DNA of 64,000 nucleotides, taken from the NCBI GenBank assembly GCA_947471745.1, contig CANJKZ010000981.1:62001-126000 (forward strand), read 5' to 3'. The stretch's first letter is position 1, and each line of letters begins with the position of its first letter. Shown here piece after piece: positions 12,403 to 23,150 of the stretch. The notes under the pieces are model-generated. The model saw only the letters and a program-made list of their open reading frames with translations. It had not been told where the DNA came from and ran no database searches. The position numbers were made by a program, and so were the translations under genes. The DNA is from Closterium sp. Naga37s-1. Taxonomy: Eukaryota; Streptophyta; Zygnematophyceae; Desmidiales; Closteriaceae.

Positions 12403-13194
12403 TCATAAAAGCTTCGCACACCTGCTTCCAGCGCTCATCATCCCCTGGCCGTGCTTCAGCAGTCTCTCGTGGGCCAGGAAAGTGTCTTCACCGAGTGGGA
12501 GATTCGCCGCCTTAAGCATGATCTCCTTTTTTTCCCCGTTCTCCTCCAGCAGTAGTCCCCCGATCCTCCGCGCAGCCACACAGGCAAGTAGGATCTCCGG
12601 GTCAAGCACTCCCAGGCCGCCGTCAGCTTTGGGCGAGGTGAGTAGACCCCAGTTCCAGAGCACGAACCACTTCTCCGCCGATACGATGTTTCTTGTCAGA
12701 AAATTGTGTATCAGCTTCATTAACTGCTTCCATATGTCCTCTAGTGCTGGGTACACTCCCTCTTGATACGCTATCCGTGGTGTGATGTAACAGTTGATTA
12801 TCACCACCCTCGCCGCAATCGTGAGAAAAAGGGATTTCCATTTGATCAGCTCCACTATAATTTTGTCGAAAGCCTTTTTCCAGCTCGGGTCACTGCTGCC
12901 GGAGGGGGTGACCCAGACGCCCAGAACCCTCTCTGCTTCATCCGCATTGGCCCATTTGAAACCGCCGAGCGTACCAGGCCTTCTTCCCAGATCGTACCTA
13001 GCAGGGGCGCGACATCGGTCCCTGCGGGTGTTGGTTCGGGTGCTGGCACCACCTGCTGGAGTCCTGACCACTCTGTGTCCCGTTGCTACCATCGCCTCGA
13101 CGGCCTCCACCGTGAGCGTTTTGGTCCTCATGCTATTACACCGCACTAGCCCTCGCGTCTTCGCCAGCACACTGCTGCACCAGTTGAGTCTCAC
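12403..13194 (-). pseudogene. LINE reverse transcriptase, C-terminal fragment
   Basis: The fragment has the post-catalytic thumb signature of plant LINE reverse transcriptases: a LGVWVTP segment, WKSLFLTIAARVVIINCYITPRIAY, a NFLTRN segment and SPKADGGLGVLDPE. These correspond to the 'W-K-L-S-x-A-G-R-x-x-L-I' and 'GGLG' blocks of the family. The YxDD active site would lie upstream and is missing. The same frame then stops at the 3' end and a second stretch of LINE-like sequence follows, so the original ORF is broken. Confidence 0.8.
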
Positions 13195-13208
13195 CGACCT
13201 GGTCTAGG

Positions 13209-14722
13209 ACCGTTCCCGGCTGCACGAGTAGAGACCTGCGTTTCCAGTCTTGGTGCGTGTGTTGTTTCCAGTTCGAGCCCCTCTGAGCGTCTTTGTGTAG
13301 GAGCTGCAGCTACCACTAGTCTAGCACCAGCCTTTATCGCTGGCTCGGGTGCGACCTCACAGACTGCACAGCTTTCCTAGACTCTGGAGCGTCCATCAGC
13401 TTCTTTCGTGACTGTACTGACCTCACACCACTGCGCACTCCTGTTACTGTCGCCTTGGCTGACCCCTCCGTGGGACCTGTAGTTGCCCACAGCACCACCA
13501 CTCTCCCGTGTCCTGCGGCTCCCTCTAAGTTTCTCACAGGTTACTACACCCCCAGGTTCTCCAGGAACCTGGTGGGTGTCAGTCACCTCCACGACCTAGG
13601 CGTAGTCACTACTTTCTGACTGGACGAGCCAGTCGCATCCTGCACAGTCGGTGCCACTGAGGCGCCTCTGGCCACTTTCTACAGGGAGCCGGGCTCTGGT
13701 CTGTACTCCCTACACACTGGGTCCCACCACGATTGGTTAGGTCAGGTCAGGTCAGGTCAGGTAGCTGCTGTGTCGTGCGACTGTCGGTCACTCACCCACC
13801 CGTCGGTCCTCTGGCACCACCGTCTAGGTCATCCGTCATTCCCACGTCTCAGTAGGATGGCACGTTACCGTCTGGCCACAGGACTCCCACAGTCGCTTGC
13901 CCCGCTTCCTCGCTCACCTGCGCCGCCGTGCACTCCTTGCGTCGAGGGTCGGCAGCGCGCTGCCCTTAACTCCTCCTCGTTTCCCCCCACCACGGCTCCC
14001 TTCCAGACCCTGCACTTGGACGTTTGGGGCCCCTCCCTGGTCCGTGGCCCACCTCACGAGTGCTACTTCCTGATTATGGTGGACGAATACTCCCGCTACA
14101 CCACGGTTTTCCCCTTGCGCCGGTAGGCCGACATGCCTACCGTCCTCAAGCCGTGGCTACAAGCGTGGGGTGGCGCAGGCCCTTTGTGGGCTCCGCCTCC
14201 ACTCGGACCGTGGTGGTGAGTTTTCTTCCACTCGCCTAGAGACGTTCTGTCAGGGTCGGGGGATCCTCCAGTCTTACACGCTACCAGCCTCGCCGTAGCA
14301 GAACGGGGTAGCCATGCAACGCATCGGCCTGGTCATGGAGGTTGCCTGGACCTCCATGTGCCATGCCGGTGCCCCCCAGTTCCTGTGGCCTCAGGCAGTC
14401 CGCTACGCCGCGCACCAGCTGATCCTGTGGCCTAGTGACAAAAAGCCACGGGTGACGCCGGTCTCCCTTTGGACAGGTTCTCCGGGCGTAGCAGCTGATT
14501 TCCGCGTCTGGGGTTCTCTGGCTCACGTTCGCGCCCTTGGCTCGAACAAGTTGTCTCCGCGCACTCGTGCCTGCGTCTTTCTTGGCTTCCCTTTGGACAA
14601 CGCCGGCTGAGTGTTGTACGACCCACTCACCTAAGAGTTCTTCAGTTCCCAGGACGTCACGTTTGACGATTCTGTCTGTTACTACATGAGTCACCCCCAC
14701 TGAGGTACTGAGGACTTTCCCC
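13209..14722 (+). mobile_element. Copia A, internal fragment (same family as B)
   Basis: The sequence matches the protease-to-integrase part of Copia B closely but on the opposite strand. It has no LTRs. Protease is frameshifted (13230-13620). GAG-pre-integrase and the integrase start are readable at 13770-14126 (HHRLGHPS, CTPCVEGRQR, LHLDVWGP), followed by TAG at the frame end. The integrase tail is readable at 14314-14610. TAG at 14296-14298 falls on the first Gln of the QQNG motif. It ends abruptly where the LTR of Copia B begins, so B inserted into or recombined with it. Confidence 0.85.
13736..13762 (+). repeat. GGTCA pentamer expansion
   Basis: Several tandem GGTCA units occur here; the corresponding place in Copia B has only two or three. 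It is a local slippage expansion inside the dead Copia A frame. Confidence 0.7.
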
Positions 14723-14856
14723 TGTTTGAGTTATGAGAATGTAATGACTAGAATGAGCAAGTACAAGGGTAGATATAGCAAACCCAACCCGAGCACTAAC
14801 CAATGTGTACACCACCTAGACTAAACAATACAAACTATAACAATTATAGTTTGACA
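14723..14856 (-). repeat. Copia B 3' LTR
   Basis: On the minus strand it begins TGTCAAACT and ends CTCAAACA, with standard TG...CA ends. It matches 21114-21247 with about six substitutions, indicating an old insertion. Confidence 0.92.
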
Positions 14857-14868
14857 CACCCCCATAGT
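14857..14868 (-). other. Copia B polypurine tract
   Basis: On the minus strand TATGGGGGTG lies directly upstream of the 3' LTR. This is the expected plus-strand primer for reverse transcription. Copia E has the same purine tract before its 3' LTR. Confidence 0.85.
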
Positions 14869-15233
14869 CTAGGTGACGGTAGTTCTGCGGAGAGCAACAC
14901 ACAACCCAAGAGCAAGGGTCACAAGACCAGTCAGCAAGAACAAGCAACAGTCACAAGACCAGTTCACAGGAACAAAACAACTCTCGGGGTGGAGCTCAAG
15001 ATCACCACACAGTCCGAGAACAAGCAAGAGGCCACAAGGCCAGTCCACATGCAAGGATATAGCAGAAATAAAATATGCAAGAGTACACGACATGCATGAC
15101 AAGCATCTCTACAAAAGCAAAGGGCCACAAGGCCTGTCCACAAGCACATATATAGGATATAGTATAAGATGCAAAAGTACAAGACAAAGCGTCTCTACGC
15201 AAGCAAGTGAGGGCCGGTAGGCACAAGGCCCAG

Positions 15234-16004
15234 CTAGGTGCAGAAACGCTGGTGGTCACAAGGCGGCAACGCCTTGGTGAAGATATCTGCCGTGTTGGAC
15301 TGAGAGACCACACGTCGCACGAGTGCCTGGCCACGCTGCTGCAACTTTCGCAGAAGGAAGTAATGAAGCTGGATGTGCTTCGCCTTCCCAACCAGTCGGG
15401 GCTCCTCGCACAGCAGGATAGCAGACCTGTTGTCAGCGAACAAGACTGGGGGAGAGCGAGGCCGCTCACCAAGTTCGGTGAGAAGGAAAGACAGCCAGCG
15501 AAGCTCCTGGGCGGCCATGGCCGCAGCGTACACCTCTGCCTCACAGCTGGAACTAGAGACAGACCACGCCCGAGTTGACCTTCACGAAACAGCACCGGTC
15601 CCAAGGCTGAAGCAGTAACCCTGTGTAGACTGCAGCGACTCAGCGTCGTCGGCCCACGACGAGTCCGAGAAACTTGTAAGTGTAACTGGCTGCTTCCCTC
15701 CAATGACAAGTCCCATGCCTGATGTACTCGCCACATACTTCGCTACCCTCTTAGCAGCGTACCAGTGGGAAGGTCGGTGTCTCCCAGGCGCAACAAAGCG
15801 CGCAAGAACACTAAGAGGGTAAGCTAGGTCTGAGCGAGTACAGGTCATCAGGTACATGAGACAACCCACCAGCTCAGGATATGGACCACTGGACTCAAAA
15901 GGCTCGTCCGAAGGTGGAGCCGTGAGCCCATGATCCACAGCAAGAGGGGTGGGCTGTACCTTGGAGAACGGGAAGCGAAACCGCGTGAGGATCTGCTCGA
16001 CCAT
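15234..16004 (-). pseudogene. Copia B RNase H region
   Basis: Two pieces are visible: 15582-16004, with the Copia YPELVGCLMYLMTCTRSDLAY and SDSSWADD blocks, and 15234-15533, with ADNRSAI and the terminal NTADIFTKAL motif. They are separated by TGA at 15582-15584 in place of the Trp of the SWRSTR-type block. The Asp residues of the RNase H core are present (SDSSWADD, ADN). The region ends just before the 3' untranslated sequence of the element. Confidence 0.85.
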
Positions 16005-16076
16005 ATGCGACTGCGTCAGCGTAATGGTGCGAGCTGCCCTGTCCCTGGTGATCTGCAGGCCAAGGTAGCGCTGCAG

Positions 16077-17444
16077 CTAACCAAGGTCAGTGCAAGTGTG
16101 TCTCCTCTGCAGTTCCTCCTTCACGGAGGCCAGTGCGCGTCGGTCGGGAGTGGCGAAGACCAGGTCGTCAACGTAGACCAGCACAAAGAACGGGGTCGAG
16201 CCACGAGGGACGAACAGCGACGGGTCAACAGACGACCGAAAGAAGTCAAGCTCTGCAAGTGTCGTGCGAAGTGTGTCGTGCAACTCACAAGGAGCCTGTC
16301 GCAGGCCGTAGACCGGTCGACGCAGCTGCCACTGGGTCCCAAGTGGGAAAGAGCCAGTGAAGCCAGGCGGAGGACGCAGCCAGATCTGCTCGTGCAGACT
16401 CCCCTGAAGAAACGCGGTGGAGAAGTCCAAGGAGTGCAACTCGTAGTCGCGCTGTGCCGCAATATGCAGCAACACCCGAAGAGTGGTCATCTTTGGGGTG
16501 GGAGCGAAGGTCTGAAAGAAGTCTACCCCCTCTCGCTGACTGAAGCCTCTCGCCACGTAGCGCGCCTTGAACACCGGTGGTGCTCCCGGCGGCCGCTTCA
16601 CCTTGTAGAGCCACATGCCACTAACAACGTTCGTCCCACGTGGTGGGACGGCATCGACGTAGGTGCCTGTGGACCTATAAGATGCCATCTCTGCCTCCTC
16701 AGCTGCTATCCAGTACGAAGCCCAGGGTCTCGAGACCGCCTCAGCGTGAGTGCAAGGGATCGGGATGTCAAGGGCGTCTGGATCCCCCTCAGGGGCAAGC
16801 AGCATGGCGCAGAGATGAGGAACAGCGGCCGCAAGGAAACCAAGCTCAAGCTGCCTGTCCTCCAGGACCTCCAACGGAAAGACAGGAGCACCCCCAGAGG
16901 ACGGAGAACGAGCAGGGCCACTCACCAAGTGAGCGGCGTAATCAAGGCGGTGGGAAGAGGCAAAGTCAGCGACAGTGGTAACAAGCGCTGAGACCGATGA
17001 CAGAGGTGTAGTCGGGTGAGTGACCAACGCGGACAAAACACGGGAGACGACAGGACGGGAGGCACGGAGGTAGTCGGACAACGGGTCGTGAAGCACAGTG
17101 AAGGACGACTCAGGAGGCTGTAGAAGGACAGGTGGAGACGGAACACGAGAGCGAAGAACAAGGTGAAACGGGCGGTCGGCACGGTAACGGGACCGACGAG
17201 GCTCTGGGGACACAGCACGACTGACAGGAGAACGACGAGTCCACTGGGACGAGGAAAGGGACTCGACAGGGGGAAGAGGAAGGGACGGTAGGGGACCGCG
17301 AACAAAGCGTGCAGGTGCTGAGTCGGGCAGGTCTCTCAGTCGCTGCTGCTCCGCCTCCTCTGGCGACAGCTGCTGCGATACCTGCCCCTGCTGCAGCTTC
17401 TGTGGCTCCTCCTCTACTCTCTCCTGCTGTGGCTGCAACAACAC
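16077..17444 (-). pseudogene. Copia B reverse transcriptase
   Basis: The frame (455 residues) starts in a Gln/Glu-rich linker and contains the whole Copia reverse transcriptase: an 'FKARYVARGFSQREGVDF' block, LHSLDFSTAFLQG, the RPVYGLRQAP block and the catalytic YVDD within LVYVDDLVFA. It stops at 16077-16079 (TAA) at the DLG/YLG junction, after which RNase H sequence continues. In the element it is downstream of integrase, as in all Copia elements. The catalytic motif is intact but the polyprotein is split. Confidence 0.9.
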
Positions 17445-18470
17445 CTGCTGCTACGGGCGGGACTCCTGCTCTACTCTCTCCTGCTGTGGCTGCAACTGTA
17501 CTTGCTGCGACCGTCGTGACTCCTCCTCTACTCTCTCCTGACGCTCCGACTGAGGCTGCTGCTGCTGCTGCTGTTACTCCTCCTCTACTCTATCATGACG
17601 CTCGGACTGAGACTGCTGCTGCTGCTGCTGCTGTGACTCCTCCTCTACTCTCTCCTGACGCGGCTGTGACTCCCCCTCTACTCTCTGCTGACGCTCCGAC
17701 TGAGACTGCTGCTGTTGCTGAAGCTGCTGCTGCTGCCGTAACACCTCCTCTACACTCTCCTGACGCTCCAACCGAGACTGCTGCTGCTGCTGCTGTGCCC
17801 TCTCAAACCGCTCACGCTCCTCCCTCTCCAAACAAACAAGACGATGCTCACGTGTCAGGAAACGGACAGTGCGCGGTGTAGGCGCCGAGGTGGCAGCGCC
17901 TCCAGCTCCAGCACCCCTAAAACCAAAACCTCCACCGACAACACCCCCAGGGCCTCCAGTACCTCTAGCAGGAACACCCCCAGAATCCTCAGCGACCGGC
18001 TGCGGAGGCGAGCGGGGAGGGAACTGCGGGACTAACGGGAAGCCACGGGGTGAGGCGGGGCGAGGCTGCCGACACGAGGCAGCAGTGTCCTCCACTGGAG
18101 GGGCCTCCCCACCCACACCCCCAGCACCCCCAGAGCCGGAGCCACCAGCTCCAGCAGCCCCGGTACCCTCACCCCCTACTGCTGCACCTCCCGCACCCCC
18201 AGACACGACAGAGACTGGACGCTGCGGGGGAGACGACTGCGGATTGGGGGGGGCTACTGGGGCGACTGGGGGGGGGTCAATGGTGAGGAAGAGCGGGGGG
18301 GAAAAGGTCTCAGAACCTCGGTGGGGGCGACTTCTGTAGTAACTGACCGACACGTCGAAAGTGACGTCCTGGGAGCTGAAGAACTGGTAGGTAACAGGGT
18401 CGTAGAACACCCAGCCTGAGGCGTCGAGTGGGAAGCCAAGATAGACGCAGGCACGGGTACGCGCAGACAA
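17445..18470 (-). pseudogene. Copia B integrase C-terminus and Gln/Glu/Gly-rich linker
   Basis: The segment begins with the last integrase block (RACVYLGFPLDASGW, SSQDVTFD), then becomes a Pro/Gly-rich and finally a Gln/Glu-rich repeat of the type QQQQSQSERQERVEEES before reverse transcriptase. The repeat DNA is CTG/CTC-rich on the plus strand. At least two stops interrupt it (17574-17576 TAA and one near 17451). Linkers of other Copia families in the window have different but equally low-complexity compositions. Confidence 0.8.
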
Positions 18471-18548
18471 CTTGTTCGCGCCAGGGGCGCGAACGTGAGC
18501 CAGACAACCCCAAACGCGGTAGTCAGCTGCTACGCCTGGAAAACCTGT

Positions 18549-19007
18549 TTAAAGGAAGATCGGCGTCACCCGTGACCGTGCATCACTAGGCCACAGGTTC
18601 AGCTGGTGCGCGGCGTAGCGGCCTGCCTGAGGCCACAAGAACTGGGGGGCACCGGCATGGCACATGGAGGTCCGGGCAACCTCCATGACCAGGCCGATGC
18701 GTCGCTCGGCTACCCCGTTCTGCTGCGGCGAGTCTGGTAGCATGTAAGACTGGATAATCCCCCGGCCCTGACAAAACATCTCCAGGCGAGTGGAAGAAAA
18801 CTCACCACCACGGTCCGAGTGTAGGCGGAGCCCCCACAGGCCCTGGACGCCACCCCTCGCTAGTAGCCACGGCTCAAGGACGGTAGGCACGTCGGCCTTC
18901 CGTCGCAGGGGGAAAACCGTGTTGTAGCGAGAGTAGTCGTCCACCACAATCAGGAAGTAGCGCTCCTGACGTGGGCCACGGACCGGGGAGGGGCCCCAGA
19001 CGTCCAA
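18549..19007 (-). pseudogene. Copia B integrase core
   Basis: The D-D-35-E core is readable: Asp in LDVWGP, Asp in LHSDRGGEFSS and Glu in SPQQNGVAERRIG. It is followed by the WPQAGRYAAHQLNLWP block. TAA codons bound it on both sides (19020-19022 and 18549-18551), so it is separated from protease and from the integrase tail. Integrase would insert the element cDNA into the genome. Confidence 0.88.
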
Positions 19008-19019
19008 GTACAGGGTCTT

Positions 19020-19967
19020 TTACGGAGCCGTGGTGGGGGGGAACGAGGAGGAGTGAGGGGCAGCGCGCTGCCGACCCTCGACACAGGGAGTGCACGGCGG
19101 CGCAGGCGAGCGAGGAAGCGGGGCAAGCGACTCTGGGAGACCTGAGACCAGACGGTGAGGTACCATCCTACTGAGACGTGGGAACGACGGGTGACCAAGA
19201 CGGTGGTGCCAGAGGACCGACGGGTGGGTGAGTGACCGACAGTCGCACGACACAGCAGCTACCTGACCTGACCCGGTGTGGTGGGACCCAGTGTGTAGTG
19301 AGTACAGGCCAGAGCCCGGCTCCCTGTGGAAAGTGGCTAGAGGCGCCCAAGTGGCACCAACTGTGCAGGAAGCAACAGGCTCGTGCAGTGGGAAAGTGGT
19401 GACAACTCTGAGGTCGTGGAGGTGACTGACACCCACCAGGTTCCTAGAGAACGAGGGGGTGTAGTAACCTGTGAGAAACCCAAAGGGAGCCGCTGGATAC
19501 GGGAGAGTGGTGGTGCTCTCAGCAACTACAGATTCTACAGAGGGGTCAGCCAAGGCGACAGTGACTGGAGTGTGCAGTGGCGTGAGGTCGGTGCAGTCGC
19601 GAAAGAAACAGCTGGACGCTCCAGAGTCTAGGGTGAAAGAAAGCCGTGTAGTCGGTGAGGTCGCACTCGAGCCAGCGACAAAGGCTGGTACTAGTCTAGT
19701 GGTGGCTGCAGCTCCCACACTAAGAACCTCTGAGGCGCCTTGACCAGAAACTACACACGCACCAAGACTGGAAACACAAGGCTCAATAGCAGTTGCAGCT
19801 CCCACGTACCGGTATGTGTACTGGCCGGGTCCATCAGGGCCCCGCTGTGGAGGTTGCTGCAGGCGCTGCAGCTGAACCCGCCACTGCTGCAGCTGCGGCC
19901 ACCTGTGCTGCTGCCGCTGCCACTGCTGCTGCTGAGACCACTGCTGTTGCTGCGGCTGTCGCCACAA
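19020..19967 (-). pseudogene. Copia B protease and GAG-pre-integrase
   Basis: A Gln-rich N-terminus leads into the aspartic protease motif LDSGAS, then the zinc-binding GAG-pre-integrase block (LWHHRLGHPSFPRL ... CTPCVEGRQRA). The protease would cleave the polyprotein and the HHCC region is the N-terminal domain of integrase. No gag matrix/capsid domain is found upstream of the Gln-rich start. The frame ends in TAA at the start of the integrase core. Confidence 0.88.
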
Positions 19968-21100
19968 CGATATGGCAAGGTAGTACGGGGGGGGTACGCT
20001 GGCGGTAGCCTAATTTGCTGCTGGTGCTACTGGTGGCAGCCTAAGCTGCTGCTGGTGCACTGGGGGGCAGTGTATACTGCTGATGGTGCACCTGATGGCA
20101 GTCTAGTGCGGTGGTGAATAGTTGGGTGGGGTTGAGAGCGGTTGGGAACAGTGTAGGACGGTTAGGATGCGGTTGGGAGCGGTCTGGTGCGGTGGAATGC
20201 GGCTGAGTGCGGTTCTGGTGCTTGTGGGAGAGGTTCAGTGTGGTCCGATGCGGTTGGGAGCGATGGAGGGCAGTTCAGTGCGGTTGGGAGCGGTGAAGAA
20301 CAGTCTAGGGCGGTGGAGTGCGGTTCTGTGCGGTTCCAGGGGGGTTAGCACGGTTGGAATGCGGTTCTGTGCAGTTCCAGGGGAGCTAGCACGGGTGGAG
20401 TACAATTCTGTGCGGTTCTGTGCAGTTTTATGCGGTTCTGTGCGGTTCTGTGCGGTTCAGCGGGTACGGGTGGTAGACTATAGTTTCCAGGTGTGGCTAG
20501 TTGGTGGGGCTGAGGGTAACTGGTGGGGCGACGGGTGAGGCAGGTCCTGGGGCAGCGGGTGTCAGGTGGGGCGGCGGGCTTCAACTCGTGGGGGGGCGGC
20601 TAAGAGATGGGGCGGCGGGTAAGGCAGCCGTTTGAGGGTGGGGCAGTGGTTAAGGCGACGAGCTGCACGTGCGCGCGGCTGCTGTTGTGCGTACGTGCGA
20701 CTGACGATGGGACCACGAGGCCCGCTATCGAAAGGGCCGCGGGGCCCGCTATCGAAAGGGCCGCGGGGCCCGCTATCGAGAGGGCCGCGGGGCCCGCTAG
20801 CGAAAAGGGGGCAGCGGGGCCCGCGTCCTACGGTCGTTCGACGGGCGACGGGTGGGGTGCGCGACGGGAAACGGACGGGCGACGGGCTAGGAAAAACCGA
20901 CGGGCGACGGGCTAGGAAAAACGACGGGCGACGGGAGGGAAAAAACGCGGGCGACGGGGTGGCTACTTACGACGGGCGCGCTACGGGCGACGCGCGACGG
21001 CTACGAGGCGCGATTAAGGACGGGGCGCTCGCTAGCGATTTTGGTGGGCCCTTAGTCTATCGAGTGAAAATCGCTAGGGGAAACCCTAGATAGGGTAAAC
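19968..21100 (-). repeat. Copia B leader repeats (gag position)
   Basis: Between the primer site and the protease frame lie several arrays rather than a gag gene: GCGGTTCTGT-type repeats at 20150-20470, a 24-bp unit containing GGCCCGCTATCGAAAGG at 20718-20815, and ACGGGCGACGGG-type repeats at 20850-21000. No capsid or zinc-knuckle motif is readable on the coding strand. Confidence 0.75.
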
Positions 21101-21113
21101 CTGCTCTACACCA
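21101..21113 (-). other. Copia B primer binding site
   Basis: The minus strand reads TGGTGTAGAGCAG immediately after the 5' LTR. It resembles the initiator-Met tRNA site TGGTATCAGAGC of plant retroelements, with changes in the middle. Confidence 0.75.
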
Positions 21114-21247
21114 TGTTTGAGTTATGAGAATGTAATGACTAGAATGAGCAAGTACAAGGGTAGATATTGAAAACCTAACCCGAGCACTAACCAATGTGTA
21201 CACCACCTAGACTAAACAATACAAAATATAACAATTATAGTTATACA
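21114..21247 (-). repeat. Copia B 5' LTR
   Basis: On the minus strand it begins TGTATAACTA and ends CTCAAACA. It pairs with 14723-14856. Confidence 0.92.
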
Positions 21248-22104
21248 CGTCGAAGGTCGTCGCGGGTCGTCGACCTTCGTCGACCACCTTCGTTGAACAC
21301 GTCGGTCGACGTTCCAAAATTCCAGCTCATCGTTGGTCTAAATTAGGGCACATTCGAATTTCTGGCCAACATTTGCCCGTGCATTCGCAACGGTGCGCAG
21401 GGTCAGAGACGACCCTGCGCGTATGAACACCCGCAAACCTTAGCACCAACTGAGCCACTTGTACATATGCATAAGACGTTTGTTTTGCACTCGCAGATGC
21501 TCCAGTTACTCTTGCATGGATTCCCTAGTACACCTCGTGTACAGGCAACTCGTGTATACCTACAGAAGGTCGGCTGCACCTCCCGCACACCCGACTACGA
21601 AGTCAGCTTTGCCCATGGGAGGGCGGGGCCAAATTCGCTCACAAACGGTGTGCAGTGCTGGTGGCGAGACCAGCGAAAGGATTGAAGTGTGAGTTCGGTT
21701 ACTCACGTTCTGAACATTGAACTCGGGGAGTCGTTCACGGTTCGGGATCGACACACGTGGCAAATAGTGTCTCGTCTACATTCGAATTAACTTCTCACGA
21801 CTCCAAAAACTGTTTAGAGATGGCGCGAAATATATATTTTCGGATCGGGACCGCTAGCAAACTTCGCGCGAGAAGATTGAAATATTTTGACAGGGGACCG
21901 TGAACCTGTCAGATGACAAAAATCAGTGGCGGGAAGTTCGAAACGTGCTCGCGCTACGATGAGCTAAGTCACAAAGTATAGCCTAGAATAGAATTCGATA
22001 GACTGAATATAAAATGCTCGTACTTGCTTGTTTGAAACATTACTTGAGTGGTTTTTTGCTCCCGTGCCTGCTACAACAACGCTGCCATAATTCGGACGTT
22101 TTGA
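21248..22104. other. Spacer between Copia B and Copia C
   Basis: No gene is supported. The first 70 bases are a CGTCG-rich repeat. The rest is of mixed composition, AT-richer from 21780, with no recognisable element. The right edge is where homology to Copia C reverse transcriptase stops abruptly. Confidence 0.5.
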
Positions 22105-22161
22105 CAACAGTGTCTCAGTGTCAGTAGTTGCAAAGACCACGTCGTTGACGTACACGAGGAT

Positions 22162-23150
22162 CTAGAACGGCAGCAGCGAAGTGTCGGTGCGCAGAAACAG
22201 CGACGGGTCAGCGGTCGAAGGAGCAAACCCAAGAGCCGCAAGCGTAGTCCTCAGTGTGTTGTGCCACTCGCGAGGCGCCTTGCGGAGACCGTAGACTGGC
22301 CGTCGGAGGCTCCATTGGGTACCTGCAGGAAATGACCCAGTGAAGCCAGGTGGGCGGCGCATCCAGGACTCCTCGTGCAGGCTGCCCTGTAAGAAAGCTG
22401 TACTGAAGTCAGGAGAGTGAAGCTCGTAGTCACGCTGAGCATCGACGTGCAGCAGCACCCAAAGAGTGGTCATCTTCGGGGTAGGGGACAAGGTCTGAAA
22501 GAAGTCAACTCCCTGTCGGTGACTAAAGCCTCTAGCAACGTAATGAGCCTTGAAGACAGGCGGAGAACCCGGCGGCCGCTTCACCCTGAACATCCACATG
22601 CCATCGACAATGTTCGCCCCAGGAGAACTGCGTCCACGTAAGTGCCTGTGGACTTCCAGGATGCCATCTTTGCGTCCATGGCTGTCTGCCACTGAGAGGA
22701 GTAGGGACCCGTACTTGCCTCTGCGTAAGAGCGCGGGGTCGGGATGTTTGGTGCATCCGGGTCTCTCTCATGTGCAAGCAGCATGGACGTGAGATGAGGT
22801 ACAGCAGCTGCAAGACACTCAAAGTCCTCCTGCCTGTCCTCAAGGACGTCCGTGCCAAGAGCACACGCACCCCCGACGGACGGAGGACAGACAGACTCAG
22901 ACTCAGAAACAAGACTAGCGGCGTAGTCGAGACTACAGCTAGCAGCAAAGTCGACAAGCTCAGCAACTAGGGCAGACGCAGTAGTGGACTCAAACGAAGG
23001 GTCGGTGACAACAGTGGCTAGGAGACGGGTGACAGTAGGACAGGCAGCACGAAATAAGTCAGACTTAGGGTCTAGACCGTTAGGAAGGAAGGACACAGGA
23101 GGAGACGGCAGAGAAACTCGCAGTGGAACAGAGGAAGGACGAAGTGTCAT
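22162..23150 (-). pseudogene. Copia C reverse transcriptase fragment
   Basis: Two overlapping frames cover the region: 22581-23150 (the segment upstream of RT) and 22162-22692 (FRVKRPPGSPPVFKAHYVARGF, LHSPDFSTAFLQG, RRPVYGLRKAP). A shift near 22.62 kb separates them. Downstream of a stop at 22162-22164 the active-site region reads YVND instead of YVDD, so a catalytic Asp is lost. Protein sequence matches Copia E closely. Confidence 0.85.

Larger units (their letters stand above)
11163..13207 (-). mobile_element. L1-like LINE retrotransposon, 5'-truncated
   Basis: On the minus strand the element keeps the C-terminal part of a non-LTR reverse transcriptase polyprotein and a zinc-binding tail, followed by about 170 bp of 3' untranslated sequence and a short A-run (T7 on the plus strand near 11164-11170) taken as the 3' end. 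Endonuclease and the catalytic RT core are absent. Its 5' side abuts Copia fragment A at about 13207. No target-site duplication was identified. Confidence 0.75.
14723..21247 (-). mobile_element. Copia B, LTR retrotransposon with both LTRs
   Basis: Two 134-bp direct repeats (14723-14856 and 21114-21247, about six differences) bound an internal region in minus orientation. A primer-site-like TGGTGTAGAGC directly follows the 5' LTR and a purine tract directly precedes the 3' LTR. Protein order from 5' to 3' is protease, GAG-pre-integrase, integrase, Gln-rich linker, reverse transcriptase, RNase H, which is Ty1/Copia order. A recognisable gag is missing; that place holds GC-rich repeats. No matching 5-bp target duplication is seen. 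The left flank is Copia A of the same family, so recombination between related copies is possible. Several stops and shifts make it non-coding today. Confidence 0.92.
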
